This document shows, piece after piece, positions 50,714 to 58,660 of a stretch of DNA of 64,000 nt (position 1 is the first letter of the stretch; every line of letters starts with the position of its first letter). This DNA comes from JALZBN01 sp035525375 (GTDB lineage: Bacteria; Actinomycetota; Acidimicrobiia; Acidimicrobiales; AC-14). Made by a program: the position numbers and the translations under genes. The stretch lies in NCBI GenBank assembly GCA_035525375.1, contig DATLEI010000093.1:14481-78480 (forward strand). Reading direction: 5' to 3'. The notes below the pieces were generated by a model, which saw only the letters and a list, made by a program, of their open reading frames with translations, had not been told where the DNA came from and searched no databases.

Positions 50714-52225
50714 CTAACACGAGGGGTGCGCGGGCGCCCCCTTGGCCTCGGGAACCGGGGACTCGGCGGCCACGGTCGTCGGCGGCTCCGGTGTGGGGGT
50801 TGCGGAGGGGGTGGCCCGGATCCCCGTGTAGGCGCTACCCATCACCAGAGTGAGGTCGACCGTCTTCAGGGTCATGTCTTGTTCCAGCTTCGCGCTAGGC
50901 CCGTCTTGAAGGTAGCTCTGGAGCAGCTGCGCCTTCGGGAGCTGGCCCGGCGCGTACCGGATGATCGACTGGCGGTACGTGTACTTGTCGGCATCACCGG
51001 TGTCGGCCACGTTGAAACCCGGCTTTTGCAGGGCCTCGCGCGCCCGGGACGCGCCGCCCTCAGAGCCGTTGCCATTGAGTATCCGTACCCGCACCTCGCC
51101 GGGTCGAGGCGGGGGACCGGCGCCGGGCTCCGGCGGCGGTTCGATGCCGTTGATCCGATCCAGGAAGGGCTGCGCCTCCTCCCTGTTCATTTTCAGCACG
51201 TCGGCACCGCCGACGGTCACAGCTGTCGTGGGCAACGTGAGCATGTCGACCGTGTCGGGGTTGAGCGACTTGAATTTCTTGCCCAGCGTCACCATGTCCG
51301 ACGTGGACATCTCGTCATCAATCGAGACGTCCTTGACGCCGATCCCGATGAGGCGGTTGAGCGCCAGCGGGTTGGTCAGACCGGTCGACACCGCTTTTCT
51401 CAGCATGCGGCGGATGAAGTCCTGCTGGCGCTGGATCCGGCCGAGGTCGGACCGGGGGTCCTCTCGCCATTTGCCGCCCTCGAAGTACTGGTAGTGACGG
51501 CTCCGCACCCACGCCAGCGCCTTGTCGCCGTCGAAGCTGACACAGCCTGGCGTCTTGATGTCGAGACCACTGAATGCATCGCGCGCCGGCGCGGGGACAT
51601 AGATGCTGATGCCGCCCACGGTATTCACGATGTCGCGGAAGCCGACGAAGTCGACCTCCATGTAGTGGTTCAGCTTGATGCCGAGATTCTCCTGGATGGT
51701 TGCAATCAGCCGAGACGGCCCACCACTGGAGAACGACGAGTTGACCCGGTCCGATTTCGTGGTTCCGGCAATCGTCACGTAAAGATCTCGCGGAATCGAG
51801 AGGATGGCCGCCTTCTTCTGGACCGAGTCGATGTGCAGGATCATCATCGTGTCGCTGCGCTGCCCGGTCACCTCGTTCTTGCCGGCCTGGTCGGCAAGGT
51901 CACCCTCCAGTCGGGCGCGGCTGTCGGAGCCGACGAGCAGCACGTTCATGACCTCCTCGTCCTTGGCCAGCGGGAGGTCCTTGATCTTCTCGATCTGGTC
52001 GAAACGCCATCGTAGGTAGAGGTAGCCGCCGGCCGTGAAGAGGACGGCGACGCAGGCGAAGACGGCGGTGCCGATCATCAGGCGCCGTGGCCACCGGCGC
52101 GGACGGTTCGGCGGAGGGGACGAGGAGCTACGCCGGGGGGGCTTGCCGCTGTCGGTCGAGCGCTCGGCCACTCGCGAGAGTGCTCGCAGTCGCTCGGCTG
52201 AAGCGCTCCTTTCCCAGTCGGGCAT
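50714..52225 (-). CDS. LytR-CpsA-Psr (LCP) family glycopolymer ligase
   Basis: 503 aa. The cytoplasmic N-terminus is Ser/Pro/Arg rich (about 50 residues), with one helix near 50-72. The LCP domain at about 95-285 has NVLLVGSDSRARLEGDLADQ, SIPRDLYVTIAGTTKSDRVN, LNHYMEVDFVGF and SDLGRIQRQQDFIRR. LytR_C-like VRVRILNGNGSEGGASRARE lies near 380, and a Thr/Pro-rich tail ends in Cys. It parallels the LCP at 3943-5430 closely, including the final Cys. First gene of the leftward operon to 42668; Rv3267 holds the equivalent position in mycobacteria. It probably attaches a rhamnose-containing polymer to peptidoglycan. Confidence 0.92.
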   Translation of the reverse strand: MPDWERSASAERLRALSRVAERSTDSGKPPRRSSSSPPPNRPRRWPRRLMIGTAVFACVAVLFTAGGYLYLRWRFDQIEKIKDLPLAKDEEVMNVLLVGSDSRARLEGDLADQAGKNEVTGQRSDTMMILHIDSVQKKAAILSIPRDLYVTIAGTTKSDRVNSSFSSGGPSRLIATIQENLGIKLNHYMEVDFVGFRDIVNTVGGISIYVPAPARDAFSGLDIKTPGCVSFDGDKALAWVRSRHYQYFEGGKWREDPRSDLGRIQRQQDFIRRMLRKAVSTGLTNPLALNRLIGIGVKDVSIDDEMSTSDMVTLGKKFKSLNPDTVDMLTLPTTAVTVGGADVLKMNREEAQPFLDRINGIEPPPEPGAGPPPRPGEVRVRILNGNGSEGGASRAREALQKPGFNVADTGDADKYTYRQSIIRYAPGQLPKAQLLQSYLQDGPSAKLEQDMTLKTVDLTLVMGSAYTGIRATPSATPTPEPPTTVAAESPVPEAKGAPAHPSC

Positions 52226-52279
52226 CCGACGAACGGTAGCGGAGCAATCCTCTCGCGGTCGTCAGGCCCCTAGGCTCCG

Positions 52280-53107
52280 ATGATGACTGTGGTCTGGCTG
52301 GATGGTGAGTTGGTGGGCTCCGAAATGGCACGGATCTCGCCGTTCGACCATGGGCTTCTCACTGGGGACGGAGTCTTTGAGACCTTGCGCATCTATGGCG
52401 GTGAGCCGTTTGCCAGCCGGCGTCACCTGGAGCGGTTGTCGCGCTCCGCGGAGGGGCTCCGGCTGGCAGCGCCTGGCGCGGACATCCTGCGGCCGGCGAT
52501 GGCGGCTGTCATCGATGCCAACTCACTAGCGGACGGCCGGATGCGCATCACCGTCACTGGCGGCCCTTCGCCCCTGGGATCCGACCGCGGCGACATGCGA
52601 CCGACGGTGATCATTGCGGCAACGGCCATGTCGCCGTGGCCGGCGACGGCGGATGTTGGTGTCGCGCCGTGGCCCCGTAACGAGCGCGGCGCGCTCACCG
52701 GGCTGAAGACAGTGTCCTATGGGGAGAACGTGGTGGCGCTGAACTGGGCGCGCGATCGCGGCGCGAGCGAGGCTCTATTCGGGAATCTCTCCGGCAACCT
52801 CTGCGAAGGGACGGGTACCAACATCTTTGTAGGGGTGGGAGGCCGCTTACTAACGCCGCCGCTGTCGTCGGGCTGTCTGGCGGGTGTCACCCGCGAGTTG
52901 GTTATGGAACTCGCAACGGTCGTTGAAGACGACCTACCGCTCGCGGTGCTCGGGGTGGCGGACGAGGCGTTCCTGACGTCGAGTACCCGAGAGGTGCAGC
53001 CCGTGCGCGCCGTCGACGGCGCGTTCCTTGCAGCCGCGCCGGGCCCGCTCACTGCTGCGGCTGCGGCGGCGTTCTCGGATCTTGTGGTTCGAGATCGAGA
53101 CCCCTGA
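52280..53107 (+). CDS. Class IV PLP aminotransferase, aminodeoxychorismate lyase-like
   Basis: 275 aa. VWLDGELVGSEMARISPFDH, LLTGDGVFETLRIYGGEPF, the PLP lysine in GLKTVSYGENVVALNW, ALFGNLSGNLCEGTGTNIFV and FLTSSTREVQPV are family signatures. Fold type IV enzymes include PabC, IlvE and D-amino-acid aminotransferase. The short length and G-x-L-K region favour PabC-like (4-amino-4-deoxychorismate to p-aminobenzoate, folate pathway), but the substrate is not certain. Single gene, divergent from the LCP gene with 54 bp between them. Confidence 0.85.
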   Translation: MMTVVWLDGELVGSEMARISPFDHGLLTGDGVFETLRIYGGEPFASRRHLERLSRSAEGLRLAAPGADILRPAMAAVIDANSLADGRMRITVTGGPSPLGSDRGDMRPTVIIAATAMSPWPATADVGVAPWPRNERGALTGLKTVSYGENVVALNWARDRGASEALFGNLSGNLCEGTGTNIFVGVGGRLLTPPLSSGCLAGVTRELVMELATVVEDDLPLAVLGVADEAFLTSSTREVQPVRAVDGAFLAAAPGPLTAAAAAAFSDLVVRDRDP

Positions 53108-53165
53108 TCAGGCCGGCGCCGGCGCGCCCGTCATCCGGGGGAGCGTAACGAGATTCCTGTTTTCG

Positions 53166-53936
53166 TCAGGCACTTCGGAGATGAAGAACATCACCGGCCG
53201 CCAACTCTTGCGCGCCGTCGGCGGTCGTTACGACAAGGCTTCCCCAGTGGGTGATGCCGGTTGCGGTCCCGACGAGGCGCTCGCCGCCGCCGAGATCGAC
53301 AGTGACGGCGCGTCCCAGGGTCGAGCAAGCCTGGCGATAATCGTCGAGCAGGTGATGCCGTCCCTCGGCAACTCCTAGTGCTCGGGACCGGGTCTCGAGG
53401 TGATGGAGGTAGGACGCCAGGAGCGCGGCGCGCGCCGGGCTCGCATCTTCGTCGGGGCCCGCCAGACGGGCCAACGACGTCGCGCCCTCTGGCATCGGCT
53501 CGTCACCCCAATCGACATTCAAGCCGAGGCCGACCACGACGAGCTGAGGTGTAACCGCCTCGGCAAGGATGCCGGCCACCTTGTTGCCGTCAACCATGAG
53601 GTCGTTCGGCCATTTCAGCGAGGGCCGGACGCCGACTACCTCCTTGCACGCGTCCGCGGCGCCGAGAGCGGCACACACTGTCGTGAGTTGCGCCAGATCT
53701 GGCGCCGGCGCGCGCAGGACGACTGAAACCAGCAAGGACGCGCCGGGCGGCGACTCCCAGGTCCGACCTCGCCGGCCCCGTCCGCGCGTCTGGTGGTCGG
53801 CAACGATCACCGTGTCGCAAGCGTCGTCGGCTCCGACGCGCGTCAGTTCGACAAGGCGGAGATTGGTCGAATCGACCTCGTCGAACCACCTGATATCGAC
53901 GAACTGCGACGCCCGTTTGGCGGCGGAGTCGGGCAT
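53166..53936 (-). CDS. birA: Biotin--[acetyl-CoA-carboxylase] ligase, monofunctional
   Basis: 256 aa. HQTRGRGRRGRTWESPPGAS (biotinyl-AMP loop), LKWPNDLMVDGNKVAGILAE with the catalytic Lys, VVVGLGLNVDWGDEPMP and a C-terminal SH3-like part (AVTVDLGGGERLVGTATGI). There is no N-terminal helix-turn-helix, so it is the ligase only, not a repressor. It lies head to head with the biotin carboxylase/BCCP gene (20 bp between starts), whose AMKMENQ lysine it would biotinylate. Confidence 0.93.
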   Translation of the reverse strand: MPDSAAKRASQFVDIRWFDEVDSTNLRLVELTRVGADDACDTVIVADHQTRGRGRRGRTWESPPGASLLVSVVLRAPAPDLAQLTTVCAALGAADACKEVVGVRPSLKWPNDLMVDGNKVAGILAEAVTPQLVVVGLGLNVDWGDEPMPEGATSLARLAGPDEDASPARAALLASYLHHLETRSRALGVAEGRHHLLDDYRQACSTLGRAVTVDLGGGERLVGTATGITHWGSLVVTTADGAQELAAGDVLHLRSA

Positions 53937-53956
53937 GCCTGCACCATAGTTAGCCG

Positions 53957-55744
53957 ATGTTCAACAAGGTGCTGGTCGCCAATAGGGGTGAGATCGCTGT
54001 CCGGGTGATCCGTACCTGCCGCGAGTTAGGGGTCGGCAGCGTCGCCGTGTACTCCGACCTCGACCGTCACGCACTGCATGTGGCGATGGCCGACGAAGCG
54101 TTTGCGATAGGCGGGAAGACCGCGGCTGAGAGCTATCTCAACACCGACGCGATTCTCGGCGTCGTGCGCCGTAGCGGCGCCGAAGCGGTCCATCCCGGTT
54201 ACGGCTTCTTCTCCGAGAACCCTGACTTCGCCCGAGCCGTCGCTTCGGCCGGTGCCGTCTTCGTGGGTCCTCCTCCCGAGGTCATGGAGGTGATGGGCGA
54301 CAAGATCTCCGCCCGGCGTGCCGTATCGGCCGCAGGCGTTCCCCTCGTGCCCGGCACTGGCGACCCGATCGGGACGGCTGAAGAAGTCATCACGTTCGGA
54401 AATGAATACGGCTGGCCGGTTGCCATCAAGGCCGCTTTCGGTGGCGGGGGCCGGGGCATGAAAGTGGTTGCAGCCGCGGATGAGGTCGATGCCGCGGTTG
54501 AATCGGCTCGGCGCGAGGGCGAGGCGTATTTCGGACGGTCCGAGTTGTACATCGAGCGCTATCTGTCGTGGCCGCGCCATGTCGAGGTGCAGGTGCTCGC
54601 CGATGCCACCGGCGCCGTTGTCTCCCTCGGCGAGCGAGATTGCTCGGCCCAACGTCGCCATCAGAAGTTGGTGGAAGAGACGCCGTGCCCCGGGCTGTCC
54701 GACACGGTGCGCGAAGCCCTGAGCCATGCGGCCGTGCAGGCGGCGCGGGCGTGCGGTTACGTGAACGCGGGCACCGTCGAGTTTCTGTACCAGGAGGGTG
54801 ACCCGGCCACAGGCCCCGAGAGCGGAGGCAACCCGGCCACGGCGGCCGAAAGCGGGGACAACTTCTGGTTTCTGGAGATGAACACTCGGCTTCAAGTCGA
54901 ACACCCCGTCACCGAGATGGTCACCGGCTTAGACCTCGTAGCAGAGCAGCTACGCGTCGCCGCCGGCGAGCCGTTGGCCTTTACTCAGAGCGAGGTCGCG
55001 AGCCGTGGTCACAGCATCGAGTGCCGGCTCAATGCCGAGGATCCTGCCGGCGGGCAGTTCCGCCCCTCGCCCGGCCCGATCGAGCGCTTCCGCATGCCAG
55101 GTGGCTACGGCGTTCGAGTGGATGCGGGGTACGTCGCCGGTGATGCCGTCAGCCAGCACTACGACAACCTCCTCGGCAAGATCATCGTGTGGGGACGCGA
55201 TCGTGAAGAGGCGCGCCGGCGCATGCTGCGAGCCTTGGGCGAGACCGTCGTCGAAGGGGTGCCCACGACGATTCCTGCGCTCATCGCCATCCTGGAGCAC
55301 GACGATTTCATCAGCGGTGCCCACTCCACGCGCTGGGTCGACGAGCGGCTCGACCTGTCGGGGATCGTTGCCCGATCTGTCTCTCCCGCGCCGGACGAGG
55401 CCGCTGAACCTCAGGAGGTCGACGTCGAGGTCGATGGCCGCCGCTATCAGGTCAAGGTCTTGACGACGGACGCGCCGGCGACGGCCGCACGGCCCGGGCG
55501 CCGCCACCACGCCAGTGCCAGTGCGCAGGGCGGCGGACAGGTCACCGTCGCGATGCAGGGCACCATCGTCGACGTCCTCGTCGTTGTGGGCGATGTAGTC
55601 GAAGCCGGCCAAGCGATCTGCGTCCTGGAGGCGATGAAGATGGAGAATCAGGTCAGCGCCCAGCAGGCGGGCACCGTGTCGGAAGTGCGAGTGGCGGCAG
55701 GCGACACAGTCAGCGCTGGCGACGTGATTGCAGTGGTCGAGTAG
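53957..55744 (+). CDS. Acyl-CoA carboxylase alpha subunit (biotin carboxylase + BCCP)
   Basis: 595 aa. Biotin carboxylase N-domain (MFNKVLVANRGEIAVRVIRT), ATP-grasp domain with KAAFGGGGRGMKVV and ERDCSAQRRHQKLVEETPCP, then FLEMNTRLQVEHPVTEMVTG, the C-domain to about 450, a linker, and a BCCP domain with biotinyl-lysine motif EAMKMEN near residue 563. Fused BC-BCCP is standard for actinobacterial acyl-CoA carboxylase alpha chains; the beta subunit is not here. Oddity: a roughly 20-residue insert built from two 10-aa repeats (DPATGPESGG, NPATAAESGD) sits just before FWFLEMN. Substrate (acetyl-, propionyl-CoA) undecided. Confidence 0.93.
   Translation: MFNKVLVANRGEIAVRVIRTCRELGVGSVAVYSDLDRHALHVAMADEAFAIGGKTAAESYLNTDAILGVVRRSGAEAVHPGYGFFSENPDFARAVASAGAVFVGPPPEVMEVMGDKISARRAVSAAGVPLVPGTGDPIGTAEEVITFGNEYGWPVAIKAAFGGGGRGMKVVAAADEVDAAVESARREGEAYFGRSELYIERYLSWPRHVEVQVLADATGAVVSLGERDCSAQRRHQKLVEETPCPGLSDTVREALSHAAVQAARACGYVNAGTVEFLYQEGDPATGPESGGNPATAAESGDNFWFLEMNTRLQVEHPVTEMVTGLDLVAEQLRVAAGEPLAFTQSEVASRGHSIECRLNAEDPAGGQFRPSPGPIERFRMPGGYGVRVDAGYVAGDAVSQHYDNLLGKIIVWGRDREEARRRMLRALGETVVEGVPTTIPALIAILEHDDFISGAHSTRWVDERLDLSGIVARSVSPAPDEAAEPQEVDVEVDGRRYQVKVLTTDAPATAARPGRRHHASASAQGGGQVTVAMQGTIVDVLVVVGDVVEAGQAICVLEAMKMENQVSAQQAGTVSEVRVAAGDTVSAGDVIAVVE
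54801..54860 (+). repeat. 30-bp tandem duplication inside biotin carboxylase
   Basis: Two 30-bp units (54801-54830, 54831-54860) match at about 23 of 30 positions and share a perfect first ten bases. They encode an insert in the ATP-grasp domain not seen in the usual family sequence. Confidence 0.85.
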
Positions 55745-56626
55745 CTAGTCAGGGGGACGAGGTGCCCACGTTTCGGGGTCCGGCTCCGGCGGAGGCGGGG
55801 GAGGCGGGGGAGGCGGCGACGGGGGCAGGCGTGGCGCGGGCGGAATCGCCGTTTCAACTGCGGTCGCACCGGGTGGGCTCAGCACGCGCTCAGCCCGGCG
55901 CCAGTGGTAGGAGAAGATCAGCAGGGCCGCCAGTGCCAAGAAACCGGACGAAGCGAGCTCGGCCAGACCTTCTCTCGTCTCGTCGTCTCCGCCGGAAGCG
56001 GCAATGCCCGGAGCGACGGCCTTGAAGCCTCCGTACCCTGCGGCCGCGAGCGCGCCGAGGGCCGTCAGCATGGTCACGAAGCAGACTGCGTAAAGGTAAC
56101 CCTGGTAGAGCCGGCGGCTGGGACTTTCAAGGAAACCAGGTTCGTCGACCAGCCGGAGGGCTTTCCCGGCGTGGAACGCGAGTACCAGCCCGGCGATGAG
56201 CGTGACCAATCCGGATTGCACCGCACTGCGGATGTTCTCGTTGTCCTGCTCGTCGTCGAAACTGGAAAGCTCCGCTTCGGATTGGGAGCCTCGGCTAGGA
56301 ATGATCTCGCCGGTCTCGGGATCTCTGATGAAGCCGGTGACGGAGCCACTGGAGTCGGAGTCGGTGCTGCCCGACGAGTCCTCGAACTCGATCGAGTCGT
56401 CGGAGTCACGGGTGGCCAGGTCCACGAGCGAGGAGACCATTGCGAACCCGGCGAAGACCAACGTGAAAAGGGCAAGGAACGAGAGGACGAAGAGGTACGC
56501 AGCATAGGGACGGCGGCCGGTCGGATCGGGCTCGCCTCGGCCCGATACTGCAGCGACGACGAGGACGATGAGAGCGATCGCTCCGACGGGGAAGATGAAC
56601 GAAGAGAGTACGAGGAGTTCTGTCAC
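55745..56626 (-). CDS. Polytopic membrane protein with acidic loop and poly-Pro tail, hypothetical
   Basis: 293 aa from GTG 56626 (TELLVLSSFIFPVGAIALIV starts directly with helix 1). Longer upstream frame overlaps the MoeB gene and is not protein-like. Two helices, then an acidic Ser/Asp-rich loop (DSDDSIEFEDSSGSTDSDSS), then three more helices. The tail is extremely Pro-rich (eleven Pro in a row) and would be disordered. The stop abuts the convergent carboxylase stop with no gap. No family recognised. Confidence 0.7.
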   Translation of the reverse strand: MTELLVLSSFIFPVGAIALIVLVVAAVSGRGEPDPTGRRPYAAYLFVLSFLALFTLVFAGFAMVSSLVDLATRDSDDSIEFEDSSGSTDSDSSGSVTGFIRDPETGEIIPSRGSQSEAELSSFDDEQDNENIRSAVQSGLVTLIAGLVLAFHAGKALRLVDEPGFLESPSRRLYQGYLYAVCFVTMLTALGALAAAGYGGFKAVAPGIAASGGDDETREGLAELASSGFLALAALLIFSYHWRRAERVLSPPGATAVETAIPPAPRLPPSPPPPPPPPPPEPDPETWAPRPPD

Positions 56627-56661
56627 GTGCCGAAACAGTAACGAGCGGGCCCAGGGATTGC

Positions 56662-57846
56662 TCAGGAAACGGAAGGGGCTGCCTTTGGATGAGGCATGCA
56701 CAGGTCGTCGTACTCGGCGATGACGATCTCTCCCGCGTCGGGGCCACACGCCGGGCAGTTCGGGTCGCGCCGCACCTTGAAGGAGCGGAACGATTCCTCG
56801 AGGGCGTCGTACGCCAGGTAGCGGCCAATAAGCGGTTCTCCGAGACCGAGAACGATCTTTATGGCCTCCATGGCCTGAATCGAGCCGATGATGCCTGGCA
56901 GCACACCGAGCACGCCGGCCTCGGCACACGACGGCGCCAGCTCAGCGGGAGGCGGCTCGGGAAAGAGGCAGCGGTAACAAGGTCCGTCGTACGGTGCGAA
57001 GACCGTTGCCATGCCCTCGAACCGGAAGATGGAGCCGTGCACGACGGGCACCCTGGTCAACAACGATGCGTCGTTGACGAGATACCGAGTCGGGAAGTTG
57101 TCAGTTCCGTCGACGATCACGTCGTAGTCGCGGATCATGTCGATGACGTTGTCGGCGCCGAGGCGCACGTCGTAGGTAACGACATCGACATCGGGATTGA
57201 TCGCCGTCAGCGTCTTCTTGGCCGAGTCGACCTTGCGCTCGCCGATGCGATCGAGGTTGTGGAGGATCTGGCGCTGGAGGTTCGACTCGTCGACGACGTC
57301 CATGTCAACGATGCCGATCGTGCCGACACCGGCTGCGGCGAGGTAGAGGGCCGCCGGCGAACCGAGGCCGCCTGCGCCGAGGAGGAGGACCTTTGACTCG
57401 AGCAGTGTCTGCTGGCCCTTCTCACCGACCTCGGGCAGAAGGAGGTGGCGCTGGTAACGGTTGCGCTGCTCGGGCGTCAGCGTCTTGGGTGCCAACCAGG
57501 GCCGCCCTTCGTCCTTCCACTTGTTGAATCCTCCCGACATCGAGGCGACATCTGAGTAACCCAGGGTGCCCAGGGTTTGGGCCGCGAACGCGGACCGGTT
57601 ACCCGACGCGCAGTAGACGACGATCGGGACGTCGCGGTCGACGAGACGCCCTTCCACCTGTGACTCGAGGAAGCCCCGGGGGATGTGCAGTGCGCCGGGC
57701 AGTGCGCCTTGTTCGTACTCGTCGGGTTCCCGAACATCGAGCGCGATCGTCTCTGGGCGCTCAGCGCGAAGTCGCTCCGCGGCTTCAGGGCTGACCTCTC
57801 GGATCTCGGCCTTCGCCGCTTTAAGAAGGTCTCGAAACGTCGCCAT
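56662..57846 (-). CDS. Rhodanese-MoeB/ThiF fusion: sulfur-carrier protein adenylyltransferase
   Basis: 394 aa. ATG 57846 is preferred over GTG 57849 because AGAGGA then lies seven bases upstream. Residues about 10-110 are a rhodanese domain with persulfide Cys in VVYCASGNRSAFAAQ. Residues about 125-385 are a ThiF/MoeB E1-like domain: RYQRHLLLPEVGEKGQQTLL, LLLGAGGLGSPAALYLAAAG (ATP), DESNLQRQILHN, VDGTDNFPTRYLVND and zinc Cys in CYRCLFPE and CPACG. It adenylates and sulfurates a ubiquitin-like carrier (MoaD/CysO/ThiS type). Rhodanese first, ThiF second is the reverse of MoeZ. No carrier gene is nearby. Confidence 0.9.
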   Translation of the reverse strand: MATFRDLLKAAKAEIREVSPEAAERLRAERPETIALDVREPDEYEQGALPGALHIPRGFLESQVEGRLVDRDVPIVVYCASGNRSAFAAQTLGTLGYSDVASMSGGFNKWKDEGRPWLAPKTLTPEQRNRYQRHLLLPEVGEKGQQTLLESKVLLLGAGGLGSPAALYLAAAGVGTIGIVDMDVVDESNLQRQILHNLDRIGERKVDSAKKTLTAINPDVDVVTYDVRLGADNVIDMIRDYDVIVDGTDNFPTRYLVNDASLLTRVPVVHGSIFRFEGMATVFAPYDGPCYRCLFPEPPPAELAPSCAEAGVLGVLPGIIGSIQAMEAIKIVLGLGEPLIGRYLAYDALEESFRSFKVRRDPNCPACGPDAGEIVIAEYDDLCMPHPKAAPSVS

Positions 57847-57910
57847 CACTCAGTCCTCTTGTCGGTTCGATCTAGAAAACCCTACCTGGGAACTCGACAT
57901 TCCCGGACTC

Positions 57911-57959
57911 TTGACGCAACGGGCGGGGTAAGGCATCATGGAAAAGCATGAAAATGCTT
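57911..57959 (+). promoter_or_regulatory. Possible promoter with overlapping inverted repeat upstream of 58013
   Basis: TTGACG (57911-57916), 17-bp spacer and CATCAT (57934-57939) would start transcription near 57946. A perfect inverted repeat AAGCAT-GAAA-ATGCTT (57944-57959) lies on that start: it could be a repressor operator or an RNA stem with a GNRA-type loop. The -10 is a weak match. Confidence 0.35.
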
Positions 57960-58003
57960 GAAGTATCAACCCACTTCCTCCTCTTCCTCGTCCGTTGCTG
58001 CCC

Positions 58004-58010
58004 GGAGGTG
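58004..58010 (+). promoter_or_regulatory. Strong ribosome binding site setting start of hypothetical gene
   Basis: GGAGGTG just upstream of ATG 58013 (four bases between GGAGG and ATG). It favours 58013 over the in-frame upstream ATG near 57995, which lacks such a site. Confidence 0.65.
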
Positions 58011-58012
58011 CC

Positions 58013-58660
58013 ATGAGCACGAGCGTGCTGCTCCAACCCGAAGCTTCCCCTGCGTCCACCCTTTCGATTCGGCCCTGGCCCGACGGTGTCATCGACGCCC
58101 TCGGCCATGATCCCCGCTCCCAGTACGTAGAGAGGTTCTGGTTGGGAATCCTCGGGCCGTCGACGACCTGGCTGTTGCGCAGGCTCGCCACCGGATTGGA
58201 GGAGAAGCCCGCCGGCTTCGACCTCCAGCTGGCCGAGACTGCCCAAGCCCTTGGGCTCGGCGCAAGAGGGGGCCGGCATTCGCCCTTCATGCGAGCGCTC
58301 GCTCGTTGCTGCCAGTTCGACCTCGCCGAGGCCCGCGACGACGGTGTGCTTGCGGTGCGTCGGAAGGTTCCGCCACTGAATCGCCGCCAGATCACCCGGC
58401 TGCCCGACCCCCTCCAAGCAGCTCACGAGAACTGGCAGCGGGAGCAGCTCGATACGCCCGCGATCGAACAGCTCCGGCGCAGGTGCCGGCGCCTGGCGTT
58501 GAGTCTGATCGAACTCGGCGAAGACGTCGACGCCAGCGAGCGCCAGCTCATGCGCTGGAAATTCCACCCGTCTCTGGCGCGGGAGTCGGCGGCCTGGGCG
58601 TGGGCGCGCCATCGGGATGCCCTTGCCGCCGCGACCGAGGCGGAATCCGCAGCCGGCTAG
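58013..58660 (+). CDS. Conserved-looking hypothetical protein (actinobacterial)
   Basis: 215 aa, soluble, no signal peptide. Features include IRPWPDGVIDALGHDPRSQY, YVERFWLGILGPSTTWLLRR, a segment FDLQLAETAQALGLGAR, PFMRALARCCQF and KVPPLNRRQITRLPDPLQ. The mix of short helices and basic segments resembles a winged-helix or helical domain, and I recall near-identical segments in uncharacterised actinobacterial proteins. Strong ribosome site and own promoter region. Its stop TAG shares bases with the stop of convergent pepA. Function unknown. Confidence 0.78.
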   Translation: MSTSVLLQPEASPASTLSIRPWPDGVIDALGHDPRSQYVERFWLGILGPSTTWLLRRLATGLEEKPAGFDLQLAETAQALGLGARGGRHSPFMRALARCCQFDLAEARDDGVLAVRRKVPPLNRRQITRLPDPLQAAHENWQREQLDTPAIEQLRRRCRRLALSLIELGEDVDASERQLMRWKFHPSLARESAAWAWARHRDALAAATEAESAAG

